Of a DNA stretch of 36,187 nucleotides, positions 7,328 through 15,483 are shown piece after piece. Numbering within the stretch: the stretch's first letter is position 1; the number at the start of each line of letters is the position of its first letter. The notes beneath the pieces were generated by a model that was not told the origin of the DNA, ran no database searches, and saw nothing but the letters and a program-made list of their open reading frames with translations. Made by a program: the position numbers and the translations under genes. This stretch comes from Deltaproteobacteria bacterium. GTDB lineage: Bacteria; Desulfobacterota; DSM-4660; Desulfatiglandales; HGW-15. The DNA is taken from NCBI GenBank assembly GCA_019310485.1, contig JAFDEF010000032.1:1-36187 (forward strand). Reading direction: 5' to 3'.

Positions 7328-7352
7328 AGATCCCCGAAAACCCTGGGGATCT
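7328..7352 (+). terminator. Hairpin after the AbiE operon
   Basis: Perfect 8 bp stem AGATCCCC (7328-7335) with GGGGATCT (7345-7352), followed by TTAGATAAA. The T-run is short, so it is a weak intrinsic terminator candidate about 20 nt after the end of the toxin frame. Confidence 0.5.
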
Positions 7353-7452
7353 TTAGATAAACTTTAAGCCATATAGGGAATATTCTTGACTATTTACTTG
7401 AATTTAGAATAGTTTGCCAATGTTCTCATGATAAATTGGGGTGTTTCATCAT

Positions 7453-7657
7453 GTGTCTTGTCAGTTCTATTTTGCAAGGATTTTTGCTCTATTGAGCTGG
7501 GGGCAAACTGGGATGAGAAAATCCTTGTCATTTCTTTGCTCTTTGTAAGGGTAAGATGTTCTTTAAAAAGAAAAAGGGCTCAGCTTTAAGCTTAAGCCCT
7601 TGAAGCTACAATGGCGTCCCCAACCGGATTTGAACCGGTGTTGCCGGCGTGAAAGGC
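7453..7657. repeat. Right copy of the ~205 bp direct repeat (att-like)
   Basis: Partner of 3436-3641 in the same orientation. It covers the tRNA-Glu downstream region, its terminator and the 3' half of the complete tRNA gene. The DNA between the two copies (3642-7452) contains toxin-antitoxin genes and fragments and no housekeeping gene. No integrase, excisionase core or transposase is recognisable inside, so excision would need an enzyme supplied in trans. Confidence 0.75.
7562..7601 (-). terminator. Intrinsic terminator of the tRNA unit
   Basis: On the minus strand a hairpin with arms AAGGGCT/AGCCCTT (7574-7580 with 7595-7601) is followed by a T-rich run (TTTTTCTTTTT, 7573 downwards). It stands 10 nt after the CCA of tRNA-Glu and should end the tRNA-Lys/tRNA-Glu transcript. 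A near-identical copy lies in the left repeat, next to the tRNA fragment. Confidence 0.75.
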
Positions 7658-7689
7658 CGGTGTCCTGGACCTGGCTAGACGATGGGGAC
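7612..7689 (-). tRNA. tRNA-Glu (anticodon UUC), CCA encoded
   Basis: The minus strand folds as a complete tRNA. The acceptor arm GTCCCCA pairs with TGGGGAC. The anticodon loop CTTTCAC gives anticodon UUC for Glu. The T loop is GGTTCAAATCC, and the 3' CCA is encoded. The 3' half (7612-7657) is duplicated at 3596-3641. An intrinsic terminator follows. It lies downstream of tRNA-Lys on the same strand, probably co-transcribed. Confidence 0.93.
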
Positions 7690-7741
7690 GCTATTCACGA
7701 GGGTCCGTGCATAGCAAAATGGCCACCGCCGAGGTATTTTC

Positions 7742-7784
7742 CACGTGAAAAACATTCCGCTGTTACCCGTGCAAATTTCACGTG
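7742..7784. repeat. Inverted repeat in the tRNA spacer
   Basis: Perfect 9 bp arms CACGTGAAA (7742-7750) and TTTCACGTG (7776-7784) between tRNA-Lys and tRNA-Glu. It could form a hairpin in the tRNA precursor that guides processing. No other function is evident. Confidence 0.45.
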
Positions 7785-7824
7785 ACAGGCACCTCAGGGA
7801 GGGTCCAGTATATGCTCATAGTGA

Positions 7825-7898
7825 TGGGCCGTGCAGGAATCGAACCTGCGGCCAACGGATTAAAAGTCCGCTGCTCTACCTGACTGAGCTAACGGCCC
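7825..7898 (-). tRNA. tRNA-Lys (anticodon UUU)
   Basis: The minus strand forms a standard cloverleaf. The acceptor GGGCCGT pairs with ACGGCCC. The D-arm region is TAGCTCAGTCAGGTAGAGC, the anticodon loop is CTTTTAA (anticodon UUU, Lys), and the T arm is GCAGGTTCGATTCCTGC. The discriminator base is A and CCA is not encoded (74 nt), unlike the neighbouring tRNA-Glu. Confidence 0.95.
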
Positions 7899-7974
7899 GG
7901 TAAAAGAGACTCAAAAGTAATACCTTTTGGTTAGGTTGTCAAAAGATTTTTTCCGGGATATGCCCTGGCTTACC

Positions 7975-9033
7975 TTACAGGCTGCGAGCGCTTTCTTCCT
8001 GAATTTCAAAGATATTCTCGTGGATAAGGGCAAGCTCTTCTTCGTTTGGTGGGTAAGGGTAGTTCCACTGTCTTTCATCAGGAAGGCAGTTGCCAAAGGG
8101 GCGGTTGCAAGCGACCTCGCCGTCAGGACCAAGGCAGCCGGTTGTCATAAAAGGAGTCCCGAGGTTAATAACTTGTTTCAATTGCACTGGTGAGATGCCA
8201 AAATCAATGATGTGGCCGTGTTGGTCAAAAACCATTTTATCAAGGCTGCTCAGTTCTTCCTCTATCAAGTATCGGGCAAGCTGGACCCTGAGATAAGTCG
8301 GCCACGGGGGCTGAGGTCTGTTGGCCAGCTTTGATCCTTGTTCTGCAAAAAAAGAAAAAAGGTGATTTACAATGCCCATGCGCCAGAGCCTGTCCATCAG
8401 GGAGACCATTTGCCTCTCGGTCTCACCCATTCCTACCATAAGATGAACCCCCACGTTAGGGGGGGCAAAAAGATCAAGGGCTGCCTCAAGGGTTTCCCAA
8501 TATTGCTCCCACTTGTGGGGGCCGGAGACCCCTTTGCCCCTGTACCTGTCAAAGAGTTCCGGCGTGGCAAGGTCTATAGCAATGCCTATTTTGTCGGCGC
8601 CGGTATCCTTCATTTTTACAAGGTCCTCTTTCTTGAGTATGGTGGGGCTAATAAGCAGGGAAATGGGGAGTGAGGTCTTGTTTTTCAAGAGGCGCGTCAT
8701 CGCCAGGGTGTCCTTCGGGCACTTTCCATTGGTGATCATGGAAATACAGGTGCGCATCACGTATGAGGGGGCGCTGTTTATTGCATCAATGATTTGAGAC
8801 ATGTGAAAAATTGGCCATTGAACATGAATAAAGCTTTTGTCACGGTAGGAGCCCGGCCGTTTTCTGGCAAGGCCGCAATACGCACAGTTGGCAGCGCAAC
8901 CCTCAGGATAGTGAACAAGCAGATTTACGCATCGATTGACTGCACCCCTGTACATTCTCCCCCTTGTAAGTCCGAGGGAGATGGCGCTCGCCTGGCTCAT
9001 TTTTGCATAATCCGGGCTTTGTTCCTTTTTCAT
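7975..9033 (-). CDS. Radical SAM enzyme, candidate LipS-like (biotin/lipoyl synthase-type) sulfur insertase
   Basis: A 352-residue radical SAM protein. The motif CAANCAYC (Cys46, Cys50, Cys53; CxxxCxxC) would bind the SAM-cleaving 4Fe-4S cluster. Near the C-terminus, GCLGPDGEVACNRPFGNC gives a C-x8-C-x6-C set (Cys300, Cys309, Cys316), suited to an auxiliary cluster as in sulfur-inserting enzymes. A TNGKCP motif sits in the barrel. The start ATG abuts the stop of the lipoate-protein ligase gene (TAAATG), and gcvH lies upstream of that. Family knowledge: BioB and the archaeal/bacterial LipS1/LipS2 proteins insert sulfur, and LipS enzymes replace LipA beside lipoate ligases. I infer a lipoyl-synthase-type role on GcvH. 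Only one such gene is here, and LipS systems normally need two. It lacks an obvious LipA signature. Confidence 0.7.
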   Translation of the reverse strand: MKKEQSPDYAKMSQASAISLGLTRGRMYRGAVNRCVNLLVHYPEGCAANCAYCGLARKRPGSYRDKSFIHVQWPIFHMSQIIDAINSAPSYVMRTCISMITNGKCPKDTLAMTRLLKNKTSLPISLLISPTILKKEDLVKMKDTGADKIGIAIDLATPELFDRYRGKGVSGPHKWEQYWETLEAALDLFAPPNVGVHLMVGMGETERQMVSLMDRLWRMGIVNHLFSFFAEQGSKLANRPQPPWPTYLRVQLARYLIEEELSSLDKMVFDQHGHIIDFGISPVQLKQVINLGTPFMTTGCLGPDGEVACNRPFGNCLPDERQWNYPYPPNEEELALIHENIFEIQEESARSL

Positions 9034-10104
9034 TTACAATCTAACCTGGTTTGCCTTCGCCTTGAGAATGGCCTTTGTGAGCGTGGGCACATCAAGGCCG
9101 TATATCATGTTGTCCTGCCAGACCCTGGAAAGGTTTTCCTGGATTTTTTCCTCTCGTGCCGATGTCCACTTCAGGGCGTTTTCCAGGCGGTTGATGGCAT
9201 CAGTGGTGGAGAAAAAATCTCCTGTTATTAGCAAGCTTTCAATGGAGCTGCCTGAAAGCGAGAGGTAGATCTCCAGCAGTCCTGCCCTTGTTTTAAGTCT
9301 CCCAACCCCCATCCGGGCCCTCGGGTGTTTATGTGAAAAGATCCAGTCCCTGTTGGTATACCTGTTTTTTATGAAAGATCTGATCTTCTCCTTCTCCCAC
9401 TGGTCGGGTTGATCTTCTCTGAACCGGATTGAAAACTCAGTTTCAAAAGATCTCTGGATTGCTTCCATAGCGCTCTCAACCGGTATTTTTTCTCCCAGTT
9501 CTTCCCTAACAGTGGTCATTCGGCGACTGAAACAGTTGTAGCCCTTGTCGCTGAGTTTCTCTACGGGGGTGTTCATTATGTCTGTCATAAGTTCGATATC
9601 AAAGTCCACCAGGAAGCTTGTATGAAAAAGAAGACTATTCCCTGTATCTGCTGCCGCAGAAAGTCCGGCAATCTTTTTCCCTGATACCTCGATATCGTTC
9701 TTGGGCTGAAAGTGGGAAGAGATGCCAAGTCTTTCAAGCGCCCCTACGAGCACACGAGCCATGGATTCGAAGACCCCCCCGACACCGCCGTTTTCCAACC
9801 CAGGGTAATCCACGTTAATGCCGAGGCCCAGGGCAACAATCTCCGGCCCCATAATCACAGTGCCCCCACCAGTGCTTCTGCGGTTGAATTCAATGCCTCT
9901 TGCCCGGCACCTGTCCAGTTTCAAGGCGGCCTCAATATCCTGGTATTTGCCAACAATCACAGAAGGAATGAAGGTGTAGAGGTGAAGTATTGGCGGGGAT
10001 CCGTGGTTCGAGACAGACTCAGGGAGAGTGTCGTCCACAGCCAGACCTTCAGCCGTGGAAACAGATCTCTGAGTATTTTTGAAAAGACGCCAAACAGCAA
10101 CCAT
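9034..10104 (-). CDS. lplA: Lipoate-protein ligase family protein
   Basis: A 356-residue protein of the biotin/lipoate ligase (BPL_LplA_LipB) fold. The ligase core shows YTFIPSVIVGKYQDIE, then NRRSTGGGTVIMGPE (the glycine-rich lipoyl-AMP loop) and VSGKKIAGLSAA with the catalytic-type Lys. A C-terminal accessory domain (about residues 240-356) is present, so it is longer than stand-alone LipB/LipM-type transferases. It probably adenylates lipoate or octanoate and attaches it to the Lys of GcvH encoded upstream. The stop codon touches the start of the radical SAM gene, a sign of tight coupling. It could be the ligase half (sLpl-like) of the non-canonical lipoate assembly route. No strong RBS is visible before ATG 10104. 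Confidence 0.8.
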   Translation of the reverse strand: MVAVWRLFKNTQRSVSTAEGLAVDDTLPESVSNHGSPPILHLYTFIPSVIVGKYQDIEAALKLDRCRARGIEFNRRSTGGGTVIMGPEIVALGLGINVDYPGLENGGVGGVFESMARVLVGALERLGISSHFQPKNDIEVSGKKIAGLSAAADTGNSLLFHTSFLVDFDIELMTDIMNTPVEKLSDKGYNCFSRRMTTVREELGEKIPVESAMEAIQRSFETEFSIRFREDQPDQWEKEKIRSFIKNRYTNRDWIFSHKHPRARMGVGRLKTRAGLLEIYLSLSGSSIESLLITGDFFSTTDAINRLENALKWTSAREEKIQENLSRVWQDNMIYGLDVPTLTKAILKAKANQVRL

Positions 10105-10208
10105 TATTATCTATTAGTTAAAGAGGAGCAAGGCCCTGAAAATGCAAGTTTCCCGGGGATAATGGGCAGATACCTATTGCCTTCAGCCTCGGGCCTTGTA
10201 CCTCTCTT

Positions 10209-10646
10209 TTACCCCTTTGCCCTCTCTTCCTCAGCCCTTTTAATCTCAGCTTCAATGAAGCTTACAAGGGCTTCCCCTTGCATCAAGTTCCCGAGTTCTG
10301 ATTCAAGATCCGAGGCTTCGATAACCAGGATCCAGCCTTCACCATAAGGATCAGAGTTGATCAGGCTTGTGTCTTCTTCAAGTTCTTCGTTGATTTCAAC
10401 AATTTCTCCGGATACCGGGGCGACCAGTTTGCCTATCCACTTTCTGGATTGAATCTTACCGCACACCTCACCCTGGCTCACCTCTTCCTCTTCCTCAGGC
10501 AGATCCACGAAGACGATATCACCTGCTTCTTTTTGGAAAAAGTCGTTCATACCGACCGTGACCCTGTTTCCATCCACGCGAGCCCAGCTATGATCTTTGT
10601 GGTAGTAGAGCTCGTCAGGCATATTGTAGCCTTTGATATTAGCCAT
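10209..10646 (-). CDS. gcvH: Glycine cleavage H-protein-like lipoyl carrier
   Basis: A 145-residue small acidic protein with the GcvH fold: YYHKDHSWARVDGNRVTVGM, then GDIVFVDLPEE, then the lipoyl hairpin GKIQSRKWIGKLVAPVSGEI, with Lys69 as the probable lipoylation site. The canonical E-S-x-K is Q-S-R-K here, a small departure. A C-terminal tail (residues about 125-145) is rich in Glu/Lys and longer than usual. A strong RBS (AAGGAGGT) precedes ATG 10646. No gcvT or gcvP lies in the window, so the partner may be encoded elsewhere, or it could be a carrier for another lipoate-dependent system. LbpA-type carriers in sulfur metabolism have the same fold. Its neighbours are a ligase and a sulfur-insertion radical SAM candidate, a self-contained lipoylation set. 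Confidence 0.85.
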   Translation of the reverse strand: MANIKGYNMPDELYYHKDHSWARVDGNRVTVGMNDFFQKEAGDIVFVDLPEEEEEVSQGEVCGKIQSRKWIGKLVAPVSGEIVEINEELEEDTSLINSDPYGEGWILVIEASDLESELGNLMQGEALVSFIEAEIKRAEEERAKG

Positions 10647-10817
10647 AGCATGACCTCCTTCTTGATCTTGATGTAATTACTTACTCAAAACCACTTGCAA
10701 GATTTATGTGTCACCACCCCGCTACCAAAGGTCTCTCTATAAACTATTGGAGTACAAAGCGCAACAAAAATAGCTACCCTGATCCGCCATTAGGGAATCA
10801 ATGGGGGCAGTGTCCCT

Positions 10818-12119
10818 TCAACCCTGGTCAGCAAAGCGCGCCTTCACCGCTCTTGCGTGATTTGGCAACCCTTCGGCCTCTGCCATGTTGATCACAGCGT
10901 CCTTGAGGCTGAAAAGGCCCTGCCTGGTCAGGTACTGAAAAGTTGGCTTTTTCAGAAAATCGTCGACTGAGAGGCCTGAAAACATCCGCGCATACTGGCT
11001 TGTGGGCAATACGTGGTTGGTGCCGGAGGCATAGTCTCCCACGGGCACCGGGGCATAGGGACCAAGAAATATGGAGCCAGCGTTGCGAATTCCGGAAAGC
11101 CAGGAAAAGGGATCCTCGGCGATAAGTTCAAGGTGCTCAGGAGCATATTCATTTGCAAAGTCAATAGCCTTTTCCATGTTCTCCGCAATAAGGACAAAGG
11201 AGTGTTTGTTAAGCGAAGATTCAATAATATCCTTCCTTGGTGCGGATTCGAGTTCCCCGGCTATGGTTGTACAGAGGCTTTCTGCAAGTTCAGGGGATGT
11301 GGTGACCACGACAGCTGCTGAATCCGGATCATGTTCAAGCTGCGAGATGAAATCCAGGGCAACCCATGCAGGATTTGCGCTTCGATCAGCGAGGATCAGG
11401 ACCTCGCTCGGCCCTGCAGGAGAGTCAATATCCACCTGGCCATAAACGATCATTTTAGCAGCAGTCACATATTTGTTGCCAGGGCCAACAATTTTATCCA
11501 CCTGGGGTATGGTTTCCGTGCCGTATGCAAGAGCTGCAATCCCCCATGGCCCGCCAACCTTAAACACGCTATTGCACCCTGCTATCTTAGCCGCTGCAAG
11601 AGTAGCGGGGTTGATTTTCATGTCCTTGCCGGGTGGAGTGGTTATGAAAATTTCATTTACGCCGGCGACTCTGGCAGGAATCACGGTCATCAGCACTGTG
11701 CTGGGATAAGCTGCTCTCCCACCCGGTATGTAGCATCCGACTCGTTCAATTGGGCGGGTGATTCGCCCTGCCAGCACCCCGCTTGAGATTTCTACGGACC
11801 ACATGCTCCGCTCAAGCTGGGCCTGATGAAATTTCTTGATATTTGCGGCTGCCCTGCGCAGGCTATGAAGAAGAGAGGGGTCAAGCTTTGCATATGCTTC
11901 TTCAATTTCCTGCAGGGGGGCTACAAAATCAGCAGTGGTAACATCTTGCTTGAATTCCGTGCTTGCTTCCAGAAGGGCCTTATCTCCCAGGCCCCTAACA
12001 TCATTTACAATCCCGCGCACATGCTCAAAAACAGAGGAGATATCGAGCGTGGACCTTTTCATTATTGTAGTGCGCTCGTCTGATCCCAGGTTTTCTATTC
12101 TCTTAGGTGTTATTTTCAT
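10818..12119 (-). CDS. hisD: Histidinol dehydrogenase
   Basis: A 433-residue protein of normal HisD length, catalysing the last two steps of histidine synthesis (L-histidinol to L-histidine, NAD+ and Zn2+ dependent). Diagnostic parts are visible: ERVGCYIPGGRAAYPSTVLM (NAD-binding region), KIVGPGNKYVTAAK, DSPAGPSEVLILAD, FISQLEHDPDS (zinc-ligand region) and NEYAPEHLEL with the catalytic Glu-His pair. Near the C-terminus, PVGDYASGTNHVLPT is another zinc-site hallmark. The N-terminus overlaps the 3' end of the upstream Nudix gene by 17 nt, so they share an operon. No other his gene is near. Confidence 0.95.
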   Translation of the reverse strand: MKITPKRIENLGSDERTTIMKRSTLDISSVFEHVRGIVNDVRGLGDKALLEASTEFKQDVTTADFVAPLQEIEEAYAKLDPSLLHSLRRAAANIKKFHQAQLERSMWSVEISSGVLAGRITRPIERVGCYIPGGRAAYPSTVLMTVIPARVAGVNEIFITTPPGKDMKINPATLAAAKIAGCNSVFKVGGPWGIAALAYGTETIPQVDKIVGPGNKYVTAAKMIVYGQVDIDSPAGPSEVLILADRSANPAWVALDFISQLEHDPDSAAVVVTTSPELAESLCTTIAGELESAPRKDIIESSLNKHSFVLIAENMEKAIDFANEYAPEHLELIAEDPFSWLSGIRNAGSIFLGPYAPVPVGDYASGTNHVLPTSQYARMFSGLSVDDFLKKPTFQYLTRQGLFSLKDAVINMAEAEGLPNHARAVKARFADQG

Positions 12120-12681
12120 TTTCTTTGTTTTTCCCTCCCTGCTTCCTCAACTTGCAATAGTCCTTAAGCGCGTCAACCGTGCTTGGAAAAGCAAGCTCCT
12201 CCCATGGAATCTCATCGGGCGCACAGAGTTTTACTTCCTGGGTTTCATCGCCCACCAGCAGATCGCCTGAAACATGCTCGCATACATAAACAACGACAAC
12301 AGCAAGCCTGTGGGGGTAAGAGTAAACGCCGAGGAGATCTTTAATGCGGATCTTGAGGCCGCATTCCTCTTGGGTCTCTCGCAGTGCAGCAGCTTTCACT
12401 TCTTCACCTCGATCCACATACCCTCCGGGTATGACCCACTTACCTTTTTCAGGCTGTATGCCTCGCTTGAGTAATACAATGCGGTTGTCTATCTCCACGA
12501 TTGAGCATGCAACCACTTTCGGATCCAGGTAGAATATGTACTGGCAATTTGAGCACACGAGCCTTTCCGGTTCACCGTTTTTAACAACCATGGATTTCAG
12601 CCCTGAACCACAAACAGGGCAGAAACGAAATTCGTATTCTTGATGCATTATGTCAGCTTCCCGGTCAATGTAGATGTTCAA
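12103..12681 (-). CDS. Nudix hydrolase with N-terminal zinc ribbon
   Basis: About 180-192 residues. A zinc ribbon (FCPVCGSGL and LVCSNCQYIFY) precedes a Nudix domain with a clear box, GGYVDRGEEVKAAALRETQEE followed by CGL (GX5EX7REUXEEXGU). Family knowledge: zinc-ribbon Nudix proteins of this layout include NADH/NAD(+) pyrophosphatase-like and ADP-ribose pyrophosphatase-like enzymes. The substrate cannot be assigned here. Start choice: TTG 12681 has AAGGAGG only 3 nt ahead. ATG 12648 (MHQEYEFRFCPVCG) gives a normal start just before the ribbon but has a weak RBS. The C-terminal KNKENEN tail overlaps hisD. Confidence 0.85.
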   Translation of the reverse strand: MNIYIDREADIMHQEYEFRFCPVCGSGLKSMVVKNGEPERLVCSNCQYIFYLDPKVVACSIVEIDNRIVLLKRGIQPEKGKWVIPGGYVDRGEEVKAAALRETQEECGLKIRIKDLLGVYSYPHRLAVVVVYVCEHVSGDLLVGDETQEVKLCAPDEIPWEELAFPSTVDALKDYCKLRKQGGKNKENENNT

Positions 12682-12826
12682 GAGCCTCCTTGGATTTCCC
12701 GGTGCAATGTGAAACTAGTTACACCTTGTTGAAAACAAGCACTTCACCTCCCCAGGCGCACCAGAACCCACGCTGGACTCCAGTTCCCCGGGATAGAGAA
12801 GCGGGTTCAAAGCAAAGACAATTCTC

Positions 12827-12856
12827 TTGACTAATTCCTTTCCTATCAAATACCCT
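12827..12856 (+). promoter_or_regulatory. Weak sigma-70-like promoter candidate before the GNAT gene
   Basis: TTGACT (12827-12832), then an 18 nt spacer, then TACCCT (12851-12856), about 60 nt before the GNAT ATG at 12920 in the divergent region with the Nudix gene. The -10 match is poor, so this is only suggestive. Confidence 0.3.
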
Positions 12857-12919
12857 ACATGCGTGCAAGGCCATTATTCTTTTTTGTGGAATGCATTTCA
12901 TCCCGGAAGAAGCTTTAGC

Positions 12920-13513
12920 ATGCTGAAAAGCTATCCAAAAGAGATTATTTTAAAAGACGGAACCGGCGTCACTGTGAGGTTCCTCCGGGAGGGGGATGAA
13001 GAAACCCTTCTCGAGATGTACAGGAGATTTCCCGAAGAAGAACGATGGTTCCTGGAAAATGATGTACAGGACCCCTCGATTATCAAGCGGTGGGTTGAAA
13101 CTGCCGACGTTAAAAGGCTGGTATCCCTGGTAGCTGTGCTCGAAAACAGGATCATAGCTCATGCTACCATTATTAGGAAATATTACGGCGCACGCGCCCA
13201 CATTGGAAAAATCAGGATATCTGTTGATCCGGCCTTTCGAGAAAGGCATCTGGGCACCTGGATGCTTTTGGATCTCCATAACGCAGCCATCTCTCTCGGC
13301 CTTAAAATTCTGGAAATGAGGCTTGTCAGAGGGAGGCAGAGCCATGTTGTGGGAAGCTCAAAAAGACTGGGTTTTCGAGAAGAAGCAACCCTCAGAGAGT
13401 ATCTTATGGACAGGGCGGGGAATGCGCATGATCTCGTTATTATGGTCAAGCGGCTGCGTGGGACGTGGGAGGAACCCGCTGAGATAATTCCCGGGGGGGA
13501 GTGGGAAGCCTAG
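12920..13513 (+). CDS. GNAT-family N-acetyltransferase
   Basis: About 197 residues (ATG 12920; GGAAGA upstream). The GNAT fold is visible: VTVRFLREGDEETLLEMYRR at the N-terminus, the beta4 strand IGKIRISVDPAFRERHLGTW (the acetyl-CoA pyrophosphate loop, R-x-x-x-L-G-T/G), and the beta5/beta6 region LKILEMRLVRGRQSHVVGSS with KRLGFREEATLREYL. Substrate unknown. The frame is open further upstream (12827) but that part has no family similarity. It is followed after a 58 nt gap by uvrC on the same strand, so the two are probably co-transcribed. Confidence 0.8.
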   Translation: MLKSYPKEIILKDGTGVTVRFLREGDEETLLEMYRRFPEEERWFLENDVQDPSIIKRWVETADVKRLVSLVAVLENRIIAHATIIRKYYGARAHIGKIRISVDPAFRERHLGTWMLLDLHNAAISLGLKILEMRLVRGRQSHVVGSSKRLGFREEATLREYLMDRAGNAHDLVIMVKRLRGTWEEPAEIIPGGEWEA

Positions 13514-13571
13514 CTCCACCGCAAGCCCCGATGCTCTCCCGGGGGCTGAAACGTCGGTTTTGGAACGTGCA

Positions 13572-15416
13572 ATGGATCAGGCACCATCAATCCAGTACAA
13601 TCTGGATCCTGAATCGCTCAAGTTGCAACTGCCCGAAGCCCCCGGTGTTTATCTCTTCAAGGATGACCTGGGGCAGATCCTCTATATTGGTAAAGCAAAG
13701 AATCTCAAGAAAAGAGTACTAACCTACTTTAAATCCTCAGGCAAAATTCCTCACAAAACAGAAATAATGATTAATCGGGCCAGGGGCCTTGGCGTCATCC
13801 TGACTTCAACTGAAAAGGAGGCCTTCATTCTTGAGAGCAATCTCATCAAGAAACACCTGCCTCGCTATAACATTATCCTGAGGGATGACAAGCAGTATCC
13901 CTGGCTGAGGCTTGACATAAAGGAGCCCTATCCCAGGCTGAGCATTGTGCGAAAGCCCAAGAAAGATGGAGCAAGATACTTTGGCCCATTTTCGTCAGCC
14001 CAATCCGTCAGGCAGACCCTGAAATTGATTGACCGCGTGTTTCAGCTGAGGAAGTGCAAAAGCAAGCACCTGCCCAAGCGGTCAAGACCATGCCTCAACT
14101 ACCAGCTCGGCCGATGCCTTGGCCCGTGCACCCATGATATTCCCCTACAGCGCTACAAGGAGGTTGTAAAGCAGGTAAGCCTGTTTCTCGAGGGAAGAAA
14201 TCTCGAGCTGATCAAGGCCATGAAGAAGTCTATGGAGGAGGCGGCGGAAAAGCTTGATTTTGAAAAAGCGGCCCGTACGCGGGACCGCATAAGAGCAGTT
14301 GAGAGGACAATAGAGCGACAACACGTCGCCTCTGCGAAATCAGAGGATCTGGACGTAGTCGGGCTGGCCCAAAAAAACGGGGCTTTTCAGCTTGCCGTGC
14401 TTTTTGTCCGCAAGGGATATCTCACGGGGAGCCGGGATTATTTTATCAGCAGCAAGCAAGGATCTCCCCCAGAGGTGATCGAGGCCTTCTTGAAGCAGTA
14501 CTATCCTGACAGGCCGCTTATTCCCGGTCGTATCCTGGTCTCAGAATCGGTAGAAGATATTGATGGAATCGAAGAGTGGATGTCTGAGATAGCAGGAAAA
14601 AGGGTACACATAGAACACCCTCGAAGGGGGGAAAAATTGCGCCTTCTCAGGATGGCGGTGGCAAATGCGGAAAGCCTGCTTTCAGTTAAGCTTCAATCCC
14701 AGGAGCAAAAGATCCTCTCTCAGACCCAGTCCACGCTGAAGCTCAGGAACTTGCCGAGGTCTGTAGAGGGGCTGGATGTGTCTAATATTTCAGGTAAAAT
14801 CGCGGTCGGAGCATTTGTGTCTTTCTTGGAAGGCAAACCTTACAAAGCCGGGTACAGGAATTACAGGATAAAGGGTGTTGAAGGCATTGACGACTATGCC
14901 ATGGTATCGGAAATTCTAGCAAGGCGGCTTTCCAGGGAACCCCTCCCGGACCTTTTCGTCATAGACGGGGGCAAGGGGCACCTTCAGGCTGCAAAGAAAG
15001 TTGTAGACAATGTTTGTAAAGAAAAGCAGCCGGAACTCGTTGCGATTGCCAAGAAAGACGATAAGGGGCACAAAGATCGGATTTTTCTTCCAGGCCGGAA
15101 AAATGCTCTTACTTTGAGAGATGACCATCCTGTGCTTCATTTCTTAATGCGTATTAGGGATGAGGCTCATAGGCGCGCTATCACACATCACCGAAAGTTG
15201 AGGGGAAAAGTGCTCAAAGAATCAATCCTGGATGAGATTCCCGGCATTGGTGAGAAAAGGAAAAAGGAGTTGCTGGAGAGTTTCGGTGATGTTGAGGCGA
15301 TTTCCAGGGCGACAGTTGAAGAGCTGAGCAGGCTCAAAGGAATTAGCACCAATTTAGCCGAAAATATTTTGAAATACTTAGGTGCTCGCAGGGATACTAT
15401 AGTTGACACAGGCTGA
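13572..15416 (+). CDS. uvrC: UvrABC excinuclease subunit C
   Basis: A 614-residue protein of normal UvrC length. Domains in order: GIY-YIG endonuclease (APGVYLFKDDLGQILYIGKA, 3' incision), Cys-rich loop (CLNYQLGRCLGPC), UVR helix pair for UvrB contact (LDFEKAARTRDRIRAVER), RNase H-like domain (GLDVSNISGKIAVGAFVSF, LFVIDGGKGHLQAAKKVV; 5' incision), and C-terminal helix-hairpin-helix pair (IPGIGEKRKKELLESFG, GISTNLAENI). It makes the dual incision in nucleotide excision repair. I chose ATG 13572, while a TTG at 13560 is in frame. The gene looks intact and lies between a GNAT gene and an M23 peptidase. Confidence 0.95.
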   Translation: MDQAPSIQYNLDPESLKLQLPEAPGVYLFKDDLGQILYIGKAKNLKKRVLTYFKSSGKIPHKTEIMINRARGLGVILTSTEKEAFILESNLIKKHLPRYNIILRDDKQYPWLRLDIKEPYPRLSIVRKPKKDGARYFGPFSSAQSVRQTLKLIDRVFQLRKCKSKHLPKRSRPCLNYQLGRCLGPCTHDIPLQRYKEVVKQVSLFLEGRNLELIKAMKKSMEEAAEKLDFEKAARTRDRIRAVERTIERQHVASAKSEDLDVVGLAQKNGAFQLAVLFVRKGYLTGSRDYFISSKQGSPPEVIEAFLKQYYPDRPLIPGRILVSESVEDIDGIEEWMSEIAGKRVHIEHPRRGEKLRLLRMAVANAESLLSVKLQSQEQKILSQTQSTLKLRNLPRSVEGLDVSNISGKIAVGAFVSFLEGKPYKAGYRNYRIKGVEGIDDYAMVSEILARRLSREPLPDLFVIDGGKGHLQAAKKVVDNVCKEKQPELVAIAKKDDKGHKDRIFLPGRKNALTLRDDHPVLHFLMRIRDEAHRRAITHHRKLRGKVLKESILDEIPGIGEKRKKELLESFGDVEAISRATVEELSRLKGISTNLAENILKYLGARRDTIVDTG

Positions 15417-15483
15417 TATGCTGTGTAGAATGCAAATTTGACAGCACTTATTGTCCGTCCACCCGCAAAAAGAGGGAAAAACA

